From assembly GCF_023284065.1 (NCBI RefSeq), contig NZ_JAKIKP010000007.1, positions 62,001-126,000 on the forward strand: DNA of 64,000 nucleotides, given 5' to 3'. Below the pieces are notes generated by a model. It ran no database searches and was not told the DNA's origin. It was given only the letters and a program-made list of their open reading frames with translations. This document shows positions 8,683 to 16,880 of this stretch, piece after piece. The first letter of the stretch is position 1; each line of letters opens with the position of its first letter. The DNA comes from Shewanella gaetbuli. Lineage in GTDB: Bacteria; Pseudomonadota; Gammaproteobacteria; Enterobacterales; Shewanellaceae. The position numbers were made by a program, and so were the translations under genes.

Positions 8683-9789
8683 ATGCTTTCAAAATCATCT
8701 AATCAAACTGCTGTTCTCACGCAACATGCTTTACCTAAAAATGGAAAAGACCCTCACGGTAAAATAATTGGCCACGGTGAGTTTACTTATTTAATTGATG
8801 CAGATTGGGGCAAACTTGATCCGAATAAATACCCCATCGAAAACTGCCATGGTTTTGCTATGGATGCCAAAGGGCGCATCTTTATGATCACCGATAATCC
8901 TCGCAATAATATTTTAGTTTATAGCCAACAAGGAGAATTACTGGATGCATTCAGCAGCCAATTTCCAGGTGGTCATGCAATAAAAATTGTTAAAGAAGGT
9001 CAGCAAGAATTTATTTATGTAGTAGACAGTGGCTGGATAGTCAATCGCCAATGGGACGGTAAAAGTGTCGACAAATGGGATAGTCCTTATAACAAAGTCA
9101 TTCCACAAAGTGGCTTTGTGGCAAAAATGACCCTAGACGGCAAGCTTATCTATACTATTGGCCATCCACAAACATATGGGGTGTATAAACCAGAACAGCC
9201 TTTTCGCCCAACCGATATAGCTATCGCCCCCAATGGTGATTTGTATGTCACCGACGGCTATGGCAGTGACTTTTTACTACATTACGACAAGCAAGGTCAG
9301 TACATTAATCATTGGGGCGGTCATGATAATAAAGATTCAAACTACAACCTCCATAACACCCACGGTATTGAAATAGATCGGCGTGACAAACAAAATCCCA
9401 CTTTAATTGTAAGTTCGCGATTTGAACAATGCTTAAAGGTATTTTCATTAGCTGGAGAATTTATCAATAAAATTGATACAAATGGCGCTTATATTGGCGG
9501 GCCAGTTTTCAAAGACAACTTATTCTTCGCTCCGGTTTGTTGGTCACATGTCAATAACCATAATGCCGACAACACAGGTTTTATCAGTATCTTTGATCAA
9601 AACAATACTGTAATAGCCAATTTGGGCGCAACACAACCAGAGTACATTGACGGTCACTTGCAACCCATGCAAAGCACTGAAGATGTATTTAATCACGTAC
9701 ATTGTATTTGTGTCGATCAGGACAATAACCTTTATGTAGGACAGTGGAATGCTCAGCAAAGCTATCCTATGAAGTTGATAAAACAATGA
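8683..9789 (+). CDS. NHL-repeat-like beta-propeller protein
   Basis: A 368-residue protein with repeated propeller blades: CHGFAMDAKGRIFMITDN, RPTDIAIAPNGDLYVTDGYG and HCICVDQDNNLYVGQW. This resembles the NHL/six-bladed propeller proteins often annotated as peptidyl-alpha-hydroxyglycine amidating lyase-like. No signal peptide is seen. It probably binds or modifies a sugar or lactone, but nothing specific can be claimed. Co-directional with the PhyH-like gene 65 bases upstream. The repeat array begins about 30 bases after its stop. Confidence 0.7.
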   Translation: MLSKSSNQTAVLTQHALPKNGKDPHGKIIGHGEFTYLIDADWGKLDPNKYPIENCHGFAMDAKGRIFMITDNPRNNILVYSQQGELLDAFSSQFPGGHAIKIVKEGQQEFIYVVDSGWIVNRQWDGKSVDKWDSPYNKVIPQSGFVAKMTLDGKLIYTIGHPQTYGVYKPEQPFRPTDIAIAPNGDLYVTDGYGSDFLLHYDKQGQYINHWGGHDNKDSNYNLHNTHGIEIDRRDKQNPTLIVSSRFEQCLKVFSLAGEFINKIDTNGAYIGGPVFKDNLFFAPVCWSHVNNHNADNTGFISIFDQNNTVIANLGATQPEYIDGHLQPMQSTEDVFNHVHCICVDQDNNLYVGQWNAQQSYPMKLIKQ

Positions 9790-9819
9790 TTTATCAAACG
9801 CATTCCAGCAATGTCTCAT

Positions 9820-10890
9820 CACACGTCATTCCGGCAATGCTTTAAACCGGAATCTGCTTTTACTGCCACAATCCAAAAGCAGACCCTCGTTTAAAGATCT
9901 CGAGGGTGACGGGGTTATCGTCATTCAGGCAATGCTTTAAGCCGGAACCTGCTTTTACTGCCACAATCTCAAAAGCAGACCCTCGATTAAAGATCTCGAG
10001 GGTGACGGGTAGTAAAACCCTCAAATGTGGCGGGGTTATCGTCATTACTGCGACGCCCCACCACACGTCATTCCGGCAATGCTTTTGAGCCGGAATCTAC
10101 TTTTACTGCCACAAACCAAAAGCAGACCCTCGAGTAAATAACTAGAGGGTGACGGGGTTATCGTCATTACTGCGACGCCCCACCACACGTCATTCCGGCA
10201 ATGCTTTTGAGCCGGAATCTACTTTTACTGCCACAAACCAAAAGCAGACCCTCGATTAAAGATCTCGAGGGTGAACGGGGATATCGTCATTACTGCAACG
10301 CCTCACCACACGTCATTCCGGCAATGCTTGTAAGCCGGAACCTGCTTTTACTGCCACAATCTCAAAAGCAGACCCTCGATTAAAGATCTCGAGGGTGACG
10401 GGTAGTAAAACCCTCAAATGTGGCGGGGTTATCGTCATTACTGCTACACCTCACAACACGTCATTCCGGCAATGCTTTTGAGCCGGAATCAACTTTTACT
10501 GCCACAAACCAAAAGCAGACCCTCGATTAAAGATCTCGAGGGTGACGGGGTTATCGTCATTCCGGCAGTGCTTTTGAGCCGGAATCCGCTTTTACTGCCA
10601 CAAACCAAAAGCAGACCCTCGATTAAAGATCTCGAGGGTGACGGGGATATCGTCATTACTGCAACGCCTCACCACACGTCATTCCGGCAATGCTTGTAAG
10701 CCGGAACCTGCTTTTACTGCCACAATCTCAAAAGCAGACCCTCGATTAAAGATCTCGAGGGTGACGGGTAGAAAACCCTCTAGGTTGGCGGGTAGGAAAA
10801 TCTCAATTGTGACGTATTAAAGATCTCGAGGGTGACGTGTAGAAAATCCTCTAGGTTGGCGAGTAGGAAAAACTCAATAGTAACGGCTAT
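9820..10890 (+). repeat. Array 1 of three-hairpin repeats (about eight units)
   Basis: No gene is present; the short open frames are made of repeat. Each unit of about 85-90 bases starts CGTCA and ends TGACG. It contains three inverted repeats: ATTCCGGC..GCCGGAAT, GCTTTT..AAAAGC and CCCTCGA..TCGAGGG. Left hairpins start near 9825, 9919, 10067, 10188, 10312, 10460, 10555 and 10677. Spacings of about 94, 148, 121, 124, 148, 95 and 122 imply duplication of larger blocks. The right end decays into CCCTC- and GTGACG-like pieces to about 10890. Confidence 0.92.
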
Positions 10891-10926
10891 GAAAACCTTT
10901 AGGCTAATACATATAAATTTCAGGCA

Positions 10927-11730
10927 TTATTGTGCTTGTTCTATATTGGCAAAAAACTCAAACGTCTTCGCCACATGCAGATGCCAATACTCCCAACTAT
11001 GTCCACCATCAAATATTTCAAATGTATGGTTAATATTGGCCGTAATAAGTTGCCTTACTAATTGGCTATTAGCAGTAAAAAGCGGGTCATCTTTACCGCA
11101 ATCTAATCTTAACGGTACTAATGTCGATTTATTATCATTTAATGTAGTGAACACATCTCCACCATAATTATCAGTGGTTTGTTGCAATGCACCCAATGTC
11201 TTACGGTCTACAAAATCAGTGAAATCTTCAATATTGGTAATTGACGAATGAGCAGATATACCGCTAAACACTTTAGGATACTTCGCTCCTAGCCGTAATG
11301 CGCCATAGCCGCCCATTGATAAGCCACAAATATAAATATTTGATTTATCAGAACACATAGGTTGAGTATCAATAACTGCGGAAATGACATCTTCAACAAC
11401 CCAAGATTCATAATCAGCATGATTAAATGGTAAATAACCACTGCCTTCAAAATGGCCTCCATCTGATGGCATTACCAGCACAAACTCATTTAAGCCTTGC
11501 TGACGCAGGTTTTGATAAACCTGCTCTACTTGACCTAACTGACTCCACACCCAGTGACTTCCATATACCCCGTGTAACAGTATGATAATTGGCACGTTTG
11601 TACTCTGTGTGGCTTGGCAATAAACACTAATATCGCCTCGGCCATTCAGGTGGCTACTATAAGCCGTAATCGTGACAAAATTATCATCGCAGGAATTAAG
11701 AGGTGAAACTTCTAAACGATTGATTGTCAT
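10927..11730 (-). CDS. Esterase D-like alpha/beta hydrolase (candidate S-formylglutathione hydrolase)
   Basis: A 267-residue alpha/beta hydrolase of the putative-esterase family. The nucleophile elbow is GLSMGGYGALRLG at about residue 142. The likely acid is in LDCGKDDPLF and the base is His in FDGGHSWEYWHLH. Family members include S-formylglutathione hydrolase and feruloyl or carbohydrate esterases. It is downstream of a class-III-like alcohol dehydrogenase on the same strand (about 50 bases), the usual pair for glutathione-dependent formaldehyde oxidation. With the P450 nearby this suggests formaldehyde detoxification, though a sugar-ester role cannot be excluded. Confidence 0.75.
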   Translation of the reverse strand: MTINRLEVSPLNSCDDNFVTITAYSSHLNGRGDISVYCQATQSTNVPIIILLHGVYGSHWVWSQLGQVEQVYQNLRQQGLNEFVLVMPSDGGHFEGSGYLPFNHADYESWVVEDVISAVIDTQPMCSDKSNIYICGLSMGGYGALRLGAKYPKVFSGISAHSSITNIEDFTDFVDRKTLGALQQTTDNYGGDVFTTLNDNKSTLVPLRLDCGKDDPLFTANSQLVRQLITANINHTFEIFDGGHSWEYWHLHVAKTFEFFANIEQAQ

Positions 11731-11780
11731 TAATAATTCCCTACAAAATAATAATTAAACCGTAAGTTAGATTGGTTAAG

Positions 11781-12890
11781 TTAGTCATCAAACACGATAA
11801 CGCCTTTGGCAATCCGTCCTGCCAACATGTCGTCGAAACCTTGTTGTAATTCGGCTAATGAATAGGTTTTCGTTACCAACTCATCTAGTTTCATTTTACC
11901 TGCATCGTACAATTGAATAATTTGGCCAAAATCTCGCTTTGGGTTGCACTGTCCATACAGTGGATTGATATAAATTTTGTCCCATTCAAACAACTCACAA
12001 TCAAAATCAATTTTTTGCTCAATACCACTGACCTGCACGGCTACACCGGCACTTCTAATTAATGCCAATGGAGCTGAACCTAAAGCTGGAACGGCGGTAC
12101 ATTCAAAGCCATAATCGGCACCACGGCCTTGTGTTAAGGCTTTAACTTGAGCAACCATTTCAGTCAAGTTAGGGTCATCTTTACTGGCCACAATGATATC
12201 AGTAGCACCAAATTGTTTAGCTTGTTGCAAACGAGATTCTGACAAATCAATAGCAATGATTTTAGCCGCCCCGGCAATTGCCGCACCTTGAATCACATTT
12301 AAACCCACTCCACCACAGCCTAAAACCGCAACAGTAGAACCCGCTTTTACTTTTGCAGCATTAACCACTGAGCCATATCCGGTCATTACACCACAGCCAA
12401 CAATACTTGCACTGGGGAATGGTATATTACTGTCAATTTTTATCACCGCGGCTGATTTGACTATGGTGTATTCACTCATGGTGCCTAAATGAAATGAGCG
12501 GCTTAAACTATCACCATTATGTTGGCATCCTTGCTCATGGGCATGTCCGCATAAACCATCGCCCGTTACAGGGCTATTAACCTCACAAATATGTAAGTTA
12601 CCTTCTTGGCACTGAAAACATTCACCACAAGGAATTGCCCAATTCAAAATCACTTTATCGCCAATAGCTAAGCCAGTTACATTGTCACCAAGTTCGACTA
12701 CAGTACCCGCCCCCTCGTGGCCAATGATGAACTTCTTATTCCAAGTTTGAATAGAGTCCAAATCGGTATGGCAGATACCCGAGGCATGTATTTTTATTTT
12801 TACTTCGCCTGCCTCTGGCTTACCTAAGGTTACGGTGTCAAAAAAGAAACCTCCTTTGCCGTCTGCAATTGCAGCCTTTGCCTTGTACAT
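11781..12890 (-). CDS. Zn-dependent alcohol dehydrogenase, class III-like
   Basis: A 369-residue medium-chain dehydrogenase. The catalytic zinc ligands appear as GICHTDL and GHEGAGTV. The structural-zinc cysteines are in CGECFQCQEGNLHIC, and the NAD-binding turn is VLGCGGVGLNVIQGAAIAGA. The overall pattern is that of class III / S-(hydroxymethyl)glutathione dehydrogenases, which oxidise the formaldehyde-glutathione adduct. An AGGAG site precedes the ATG. It is transcribed with the esterase and diverges from the AraC gene. In the known 6-O-methyl-galactose pathway a dehydrogenase accompanies the P450 system, supporting a role in handling formaldehyde. Confidence 0.85.
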   Translation of the reverse strand: MYKAKAAIADGKGGFFFDTVTLGKPEAGEVKIKIHASGICHTDLDSIQTWNKKFIIGHEGAGTVVELGDNVTGLAIGDKVILNWAIPCGECFQCQEGNLHICEVNSPVTGDGLCGHAHEQGCQHNGDSLSRSFHLGTMSEYTIVKSAAVIKIDSNIPFPSASIVGCGVMTGYGSVVNAAKVKAGSTVAVLGCGGVGLNVIQGAAIAGAAKIIAIDLSESRLQQAKQFGATDIIVASKDDPNLTEMVAQVKALTQGRGADYGFECTAVPALGSAPLALIRSAGVAVQVSGIEQKIDFDCELFEWDKIYINPLYGQCNPKRDFGQIIQLYDAGKMKLDELVTKTYSLAELQQGFDDMLAGRIAKGVIVFDD

Positions 12891-12901
12891 GTAAACTCCT
12901 A

Positions 12902-12913
12902 ATTGTTAACAAT
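12902..12913. promoter_or_regulatory. Perfect palindrome ATTGTTAACAAT
   Basis: Sits in the 35-base gap between the divergent dehydrogenase and AraC start codons. Identical copies occur at six other places in the window, upstream of agar genes. Confidence 0.7.
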
Positions 12914-12925
12914 AAGTATAAATAT

Positions 12926-13777
12926 ATGAAAAAACCAACAAGTTACTGCGAACCCTATTGCTTAAAAGATGGCTGCGACTTTGAAATCCATTATGTGAGT
13001 CATTTGCATCATGATAGCTACACATGCTTTTTGCATTTTCATCAAGTGCATGAGTTCATTTTTTTTGAACAAATAGATGGCAGTTACTTCTATCATCAGG
13101 GAGAAAGCCTACTTGCTGATTTTGAAGCCGTGTTCACGCCATCAATGGAAAGCCATAACTTTGTACTAAACCCACGCCCCAAATCTTGGTATATCGTTCA
13201 ATTTATGCCTGAACTCCTCAATGACCCATCCATAAACCAATTTACTGAGATACTAAAAACCGGTTTGCATTTGCAATTTTCCACTGAGGTACAACAAAAA
13301 ATTCATCAATTACTGGGTTGGTTATTGACTGAATTTAACCAAAATCCCCAAAGCCATACCTGCAAACAATTGTTCAATAGTCTTGTGACCGTAGTGTGCG
13401 AATATGGCAAAAGCAGTTTAACCAGCAAGCAAACTCCGCTAAATGTCTCAAATAGCTACCAAAAACTGGCGCCATTAATGGCTAAATTAACTCAACCCAC
13501 GGCGATAAATTTGTCGTTAGAAGAGGCAGCCAAACTATGTCACCTATCACCGTCTTATTTCTCTAGAGTATTTAAAAATCACTTTAGAGTGGCTTACTCT
13601 GATTATATGATCCGCCACAAGCTCTATAATGCTGCCAGGTTATTAGGACAAACGACTACGTCAGTCACTGATATTTCTTATGAATTAGGCTTTTCCAGTT
13701 CGTCATATTTCATCAAGCAATTCAAACAACACTTTAATGTCACCCCGCATCAGTACCGCAAACAATTAGCCCACTGA
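12926..13777 (+). CDS. AraC-family transcriptional regulator
   Basis: A 283-residue regulator from ATG 12926; an earlier in-frame ATG at 12869 would overlap the dehydrogenase gene and read through the operator, so it is rejected. The N-terminal half is cupin-like with HFHQVHEFIFFE. The C-terminal 100 residues hold two helix-turn-helix units: LEEAAKLCHLSPSYFSRVFK and VTDISYELGFSSSSYFIKQF, ending TPHQYRK. It is flanked by the dehydrogenase/esterase pair and the P450 operon, so it is the probable local regulator of methyl-galactose use. It converges with the ferredoxin reductase gene. Confidence 0.93.
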   Translation: MKKPTSYCEPYCLKDGCDFEIHYVSHLHHDSYTCFLHFHQVHEFIFFEQIDGSYFYHQGESLLADFEAVFTPSMESHNFVLNPRPKSWYIVQFMPELLNDPSINQFTEILKTGLHLQFSTEVQQKIHQLLGWLLTEFNQNPQSHTCKQLFNSLVTVVCEYGKSSLTSKQTPLNVSNSYQKLAPLMAKLTQPTAINLSLEEAAKLCHLSPSYFSRVFKNHFRVAYSDYMIRHKLYNAARLLGQTTTSVTDISYELGFSSSSYFIKQFKQHFNVTPHQYRKQLAH

Positions 13778-13812
13778 ACTATTGCGCTACCGACCATTCA
13801 ACAAAGACAGTG

Positions 13813-15117
13813 TTAGCTAGAAACCGCTAAAAACAAGCTTTCTTTAGATAACGCATCACCACTTTGCAATGCCGTCTTATCAACTAATAGATTTTGCTTT
13901 ATCGCCTGCGTACCCAGCACATAAGCTTTGGTATAATTAACCGCTTCTACGCACAGCAATTTATCCGCTTTAAAATACCAAACTGAAAACTGCTGGGCTG
14001 ACTCTTGTTTCACAACAAGTTCATCATAGCCTTCAGACAAACCAACAATTTGTAATTTGCAATCATATTGATCTGACCAAAACCAAGGAACTGTATGCTG
14101 AACAGGCTCACCTTGAGGTAATTTCCCCGTTAAAAACTGTGCCGCAAGCTTGGCTTGGTCAACGGCATTTTGAACTGACTCAAGCCGAATCCATCTTTGA
14201 TACAGTGAACTAAACTGTTGAGTGCAATCACCAATAGCAAAAATATCTTCATTAGATGTTTGGCAAACCTCATTCACTTTAATGCCTTGCTCAACGTCAA
14301 CACCCGCCTCAAGCGCTAATTGGGTATTTAACCTAACGCCCACGCCAACAATTATGAAATCGGCACAATATTCAGTGCCGTCACTACACACCACAACTTG
14401 CTTGTGAGTATTTTTATTAGCGAGTGGCTTAACTTCAATTACGTCTTTATCTGTCAGTAATTCAACACCTTTATTAAGATGTAATTCAGTTAAAAAGTCA
14501 GACATTACAGCTGAGGTTACTCTAGACAATATCCTCGGCTGCTTTTCAATTACGGTGACTTTGGCACCCATTGCGATAAAAGATGACGCACTTTCAAGCC
14601 CAATATAGCCACCACCAATAATCACCACGTGTTTATCTACACTATTAATCAGCGCAGCTTTAATCGCCTGTGCATCGGCATAAGTGCGCATGGTAAAGAT
14701 TGAGCGATTATTGAGAGAATCATTCACTTCTAAGCCTGAAATAGGCGGAATAAAGGCTCGACAGCCTGTGGCTAACATTAATTTGTCATAATGAATACAT
14801 TGACCGTCATCAAGAGTGATCTGCTTGGTTAAATGATTAACAGCAGTCACCTTATTGCCAAGTTTAAAATCAATATTGTGGTCGTTGTAGGCTTTCTCAG
14901 CTTTTAAAGGTGTCGACTTCAACTCTGCTGATTGCAACGTTTTTTTAGATAATGGCGGCCTGTGATACGGTAACTCGGGGTCACTGTCTATTAACGTGAT
15001 ACTGCCAGTCCACCCTTGTTGACGCAGATTAAAAGCAAAATTAACCCCTGCATGACTGGCACCAACAATCACTACAGCACCATTGTTAGAATGAAGCTCT
15101 TCAGCTGAAAATTGCAT
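13813..15117 (-). CDS. NAD(P)H:ferredoxin reductase of a P450 system (FAD-dependent)
   Basis: A 434-residue flavoprotein of the putidaredoxin/rhodocoxin-reductase type. It has an FAD-binding VIVGASHAGVNFAFNLRQQG near residue 15, an NAD-binding VVIIGGGYIGLESASSF near 160, and IFAIGDC near 295 for the second FAD site. It passes electrons from NAD(P)H to the [2Fe-2S] ferredoxin encoded just upstream. It is third in the co-directional set P450-ferredoxin-reductase (gaps of 44 and 21 bases). This is the redox chain needed by a bacterial class I P450. Confidence 0.93.
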   Translation of the reverse strand: MQFSAEELHSNNGAVVIVGASHAGVNFAFNLRQQGWTGSITLIDSDPELPYHRPPLSKKTLQSAELKSTPLKAEKAYNDHNIDFKLGNKVTAVNHLTKQITLDDGQCIHYDKLMLATGCRAFIPPISGLEVNDSLNNRSIFTMRTYADAQAIKAALINSVDKHVVIIGGGYIGLESASSFIAMGAKVTVIEKQPRILSRVTSAVMSDFLTELHLNKGVELLTDKDVIEVKPLANKNTHKQVVVCSDGTEYCADFIIVGVGVRLNTQLALEAGVDVEQGIKVNEVCQTSNEDIFAIGDCTQQFSSLYQRWIRLESVQNAVDQAKLAAQFLTGKLPQGEPVQHTVPWFWSDQYDCKLQIVGLSEGYDELVVKQESAQQFSVWYFKADKLLCVEAVNYTKAYVLGTQAIKQNLLVDKTALQSGDALSKESLFLAVSS

Positions 15118-15138
15118 GGTTTAACCCTTTAATTGATA

Positions 15139-15447
15139 TTAGTTTGCAACGACAAAAGTCATTCCATCAATTTGATCAGACACGTCAATTTGACAACACA
15201 AGCGGCTGTATTCGGTAACCTTGTCGTCTAACTCCAACATATCGCTTTCAACTTCTTGTGCAGCACCTACTTTGTCAAAGTCTGCTGGGTCTACATAAAT
15301 ATGGCAGGTAGCACACGAACAAACACCGCCACAATCACCATCAATACCCGCTACACCGTTTGCCACGGCTAACTCCATTAAAGAGCCACTGTCGCCTTCT
15401 ACTTCCATTGAGCCGTTGTTTTGAGTCACAAAAATCACTTTAGCCAT
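15139..15447 (-). CDS. [2Fe-2S] ferredoxin, adrenodoxin/putidaredoxin type
   Basis: A 102-residue soluble ferredoxin. The cluster ligands are the cysteines in GDCGGVCSCATCHIYV plus a later Cys in YSRLCCQIDV. The surrounding pattern matches adrenodoxin-type ferredoxins that serve P450s. The gene lies between the P450 and the reductase, with an AAGGA site before the ATG. An extra adjacent Cys (CC) follows the fourth ligand position. Electron carrier in the cytosol. Confidence 0.95.
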   Translation of the reverse strand: MAKVIFVTQNNGSMEVEGDSGSLMELAVANGVAGIDGDCGGVCSCATCHIYVDPADFDKVGAAQEVESDMLELDDKVTEYSRLCCQIDVSDQIDGMTFVVAN

Positions 15448-15491
15448 GGTTTAATCCTTTATTGTTGGTTTTAGTTTTATTGCGTTATGCG

Positions 15492-16682
15492 TTATTTAGC
15501 CGTCAGGCTAACTTCAAGACGGTTAAAGCCCACTTTGCGTGAAAACTCGCCTAACTGTTCAATGTTTTCATCAGCGCTAACAACATTAATATCAGCCACT
15601 TTATTTGCCAGTGTCAGCACCAGTTGCCTTAAAATTTGCCTTGCGTGTGTTGCTCCTAAACAGTTGTGATGACTAAAGCCAAAACTCACATGAGGATTGA
15701 TTTTGCGGTCAAAGTCGACAGTGTTGGGGTTGCTAAACACGTTTTCATCTCGATTGGCAGAGGCCCAGCACAATGACACCCGGCTATCTGCTTTTATGGC
15801 ATGTTCACAAACAGTTGTATCTTCAGTGGCAACACGACCCATTTGGGTTAAAGGAGAAAAATAGCGTAATAATTCTTCAACGGCTCGGTTAACAATATCT
15901 GGCTCGTTAGCAATTCGCTGTAAATCACTGATGTTTTCACTAAAGTAAGCAATGGTATTCGTAATGGCGTTAATAACCGTATCTCGACCACCTGCAAAGG
16001 TTAAAATCATCACACCTTTAACTTGTTCCTTGGTCAGTTTTTTGCCGTCAACTTCCGCATTTAGCAGTACCGAAAAAAGGTCTTCTGTGGTGGGAACACT
16101 GGGCCTTGTTTTAGCCATTGTTTTATCAATTTCAGCGTCAATGTAGTCATATAAAATATTGGCTTTATCTGCATCTAAGTTACTGGATTCACTTCTAAAT
16201 ACATGTGTTCCCCAGTCAATCCAAGTTTGTGCCCTATCCATTGAAGTATTTAGTAGCAAAGTCAAGGCTTTTGACTGTAGCGGCAAAGCAAAACTAGCCA
16301 CAATATCAATAGCGTTCTGCTGTAAAGCATGGTCAATGGTGTTATCAATTATCTGTTGTAACTTAGCTTGGTAAGCATTATCTAATGGACGTTTAAACCA
16401 AGGGTTAAGTAATTGTCGAAAACCAGTATGTTCAGGCGGGTCTAACTCGAAAGGGATTTGACGTGTATCTCTAATCGCCACTTCTGAAGGAATGACAATT
16501 CTTCCTGGGGTTGAGCCAGATTGAAAAGTAGTACAATTATGTGCAACTTTGCGTAATTCTTTTAAACCCAATATCATCTTTACTGGATCGTTTTGATCGT
16601 CCATATCCCCTAATCCAGAGGTAGAGCGCTTTTGTGAAAATGCATCGTCAAACTGGCTTATTGCTTTAGGTTTAGCTTTCAT
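15492..16682 (-). CDS. Cytochrome P450, probable 6-O-methyl-D-galactose demethylase
   Basis: A 396-residue soluble P450. Visible hallmarks are the I-helix oxygen-binding AGGRDT at about 230, the ExxR motif in EELLRYF, and the heme-ligand loop FGFSHHNCLG near 345 with the cysteine thiolate. The second Gly of the usual FGxGxHxC is Ser here. Marine agar- and porphyran-degraders are known to use a P450 with ferredoxin and reductase to remove the methyl group of 6-O-methyl-galactose, giving galactose and formaldehyde. The three-gene set, the dehydrogenase/esterase pair and the agar context fit this; the substrate is inferred. Confidence 0.87.
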   Translation of the reverse strand: MKAKPKAISQFDDAFSQKRSTSGLGDMDDQNDPVKMILGLKELRKVAHNCTTFQSGSTPGRIVIPSEVAIRDTRQIPFELDPPEHTGFRQLLNPWFKRPLDNAYQAKLQQIIDNTIDHALQQNAIDIVASFALPLQSKALTLLLNTSMDRAQTWIDWGTHVFRSESSNLDADKANILYDYIDAEIDKTMAKTRPSVPTTEDLFSVLLNAEVDGKKLTKEQVKGVMILTFAGGRDTVINAITNTIAYFSENISDLQRIANEPDIVNRAVEELLRYFSPLTQMGRVATEDTTVCEHAIKADSRVSLCWASANRDENVFSNPNTVDFDRKINPHVSFGFSHHNCLGATHARQILRQLVLTLANKVADINVVSADENIEQLGEFSRKVGFNRLEVSLTAK

Positions 16683-16721
16683 TGTTGCCTCTTGTTATTG
16701 CTATGGCTTAAATGTAATAAC

Positions 16722-16731
16722 TTGTTAACAT
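16722..16731. promoter_or_regulatory. Near-match to the shared palindrome (TTGTTAACAT)
   Basis: Nine of ten core bases match TTGTTAACAA. It lies 40 bases before the P450 start codon, a suitable place to put the P450 operon under the agar regulator. Confidence 0.5.
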
Positions 16732-16827
16732 CCTAGCGTGGCAATAGGCGGCAAAATACACATATCACATGTAAAAGTATCACTTTTATGCTTTTTATTG
16801 TCATAACTGGTGAGGATTTTGAGCCAT

Positions 16828-16860
16828 AAAAAAGGGCTAATGCTACTTAGCCATTAACCC
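16828..16860 (-). terminator. Rho-independent terminator after GH50 gene 1
   Basis: On the minus strand GGGTTAATG and CATTAGCCC pair (one G-U) around a 9-base loop and run into TTTTTT. Confidence 0.75.
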
Positions 16861-16880
16861 TATACTTCAATCAAAATGAG

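Noticed and set aside
9860..10820. Several short open frames of 60-93 codons in the repeat array
   Set aside because: They are translations of the hairpin repeat itself, occur in several frames and both strands, and contain the same peptides over and over.
9820..10890. Possible CRISPR array
   Set aside because: Repeat units are directly reiterated with conserved inner parts; there are no unique spacers of constant length and no cas genes.
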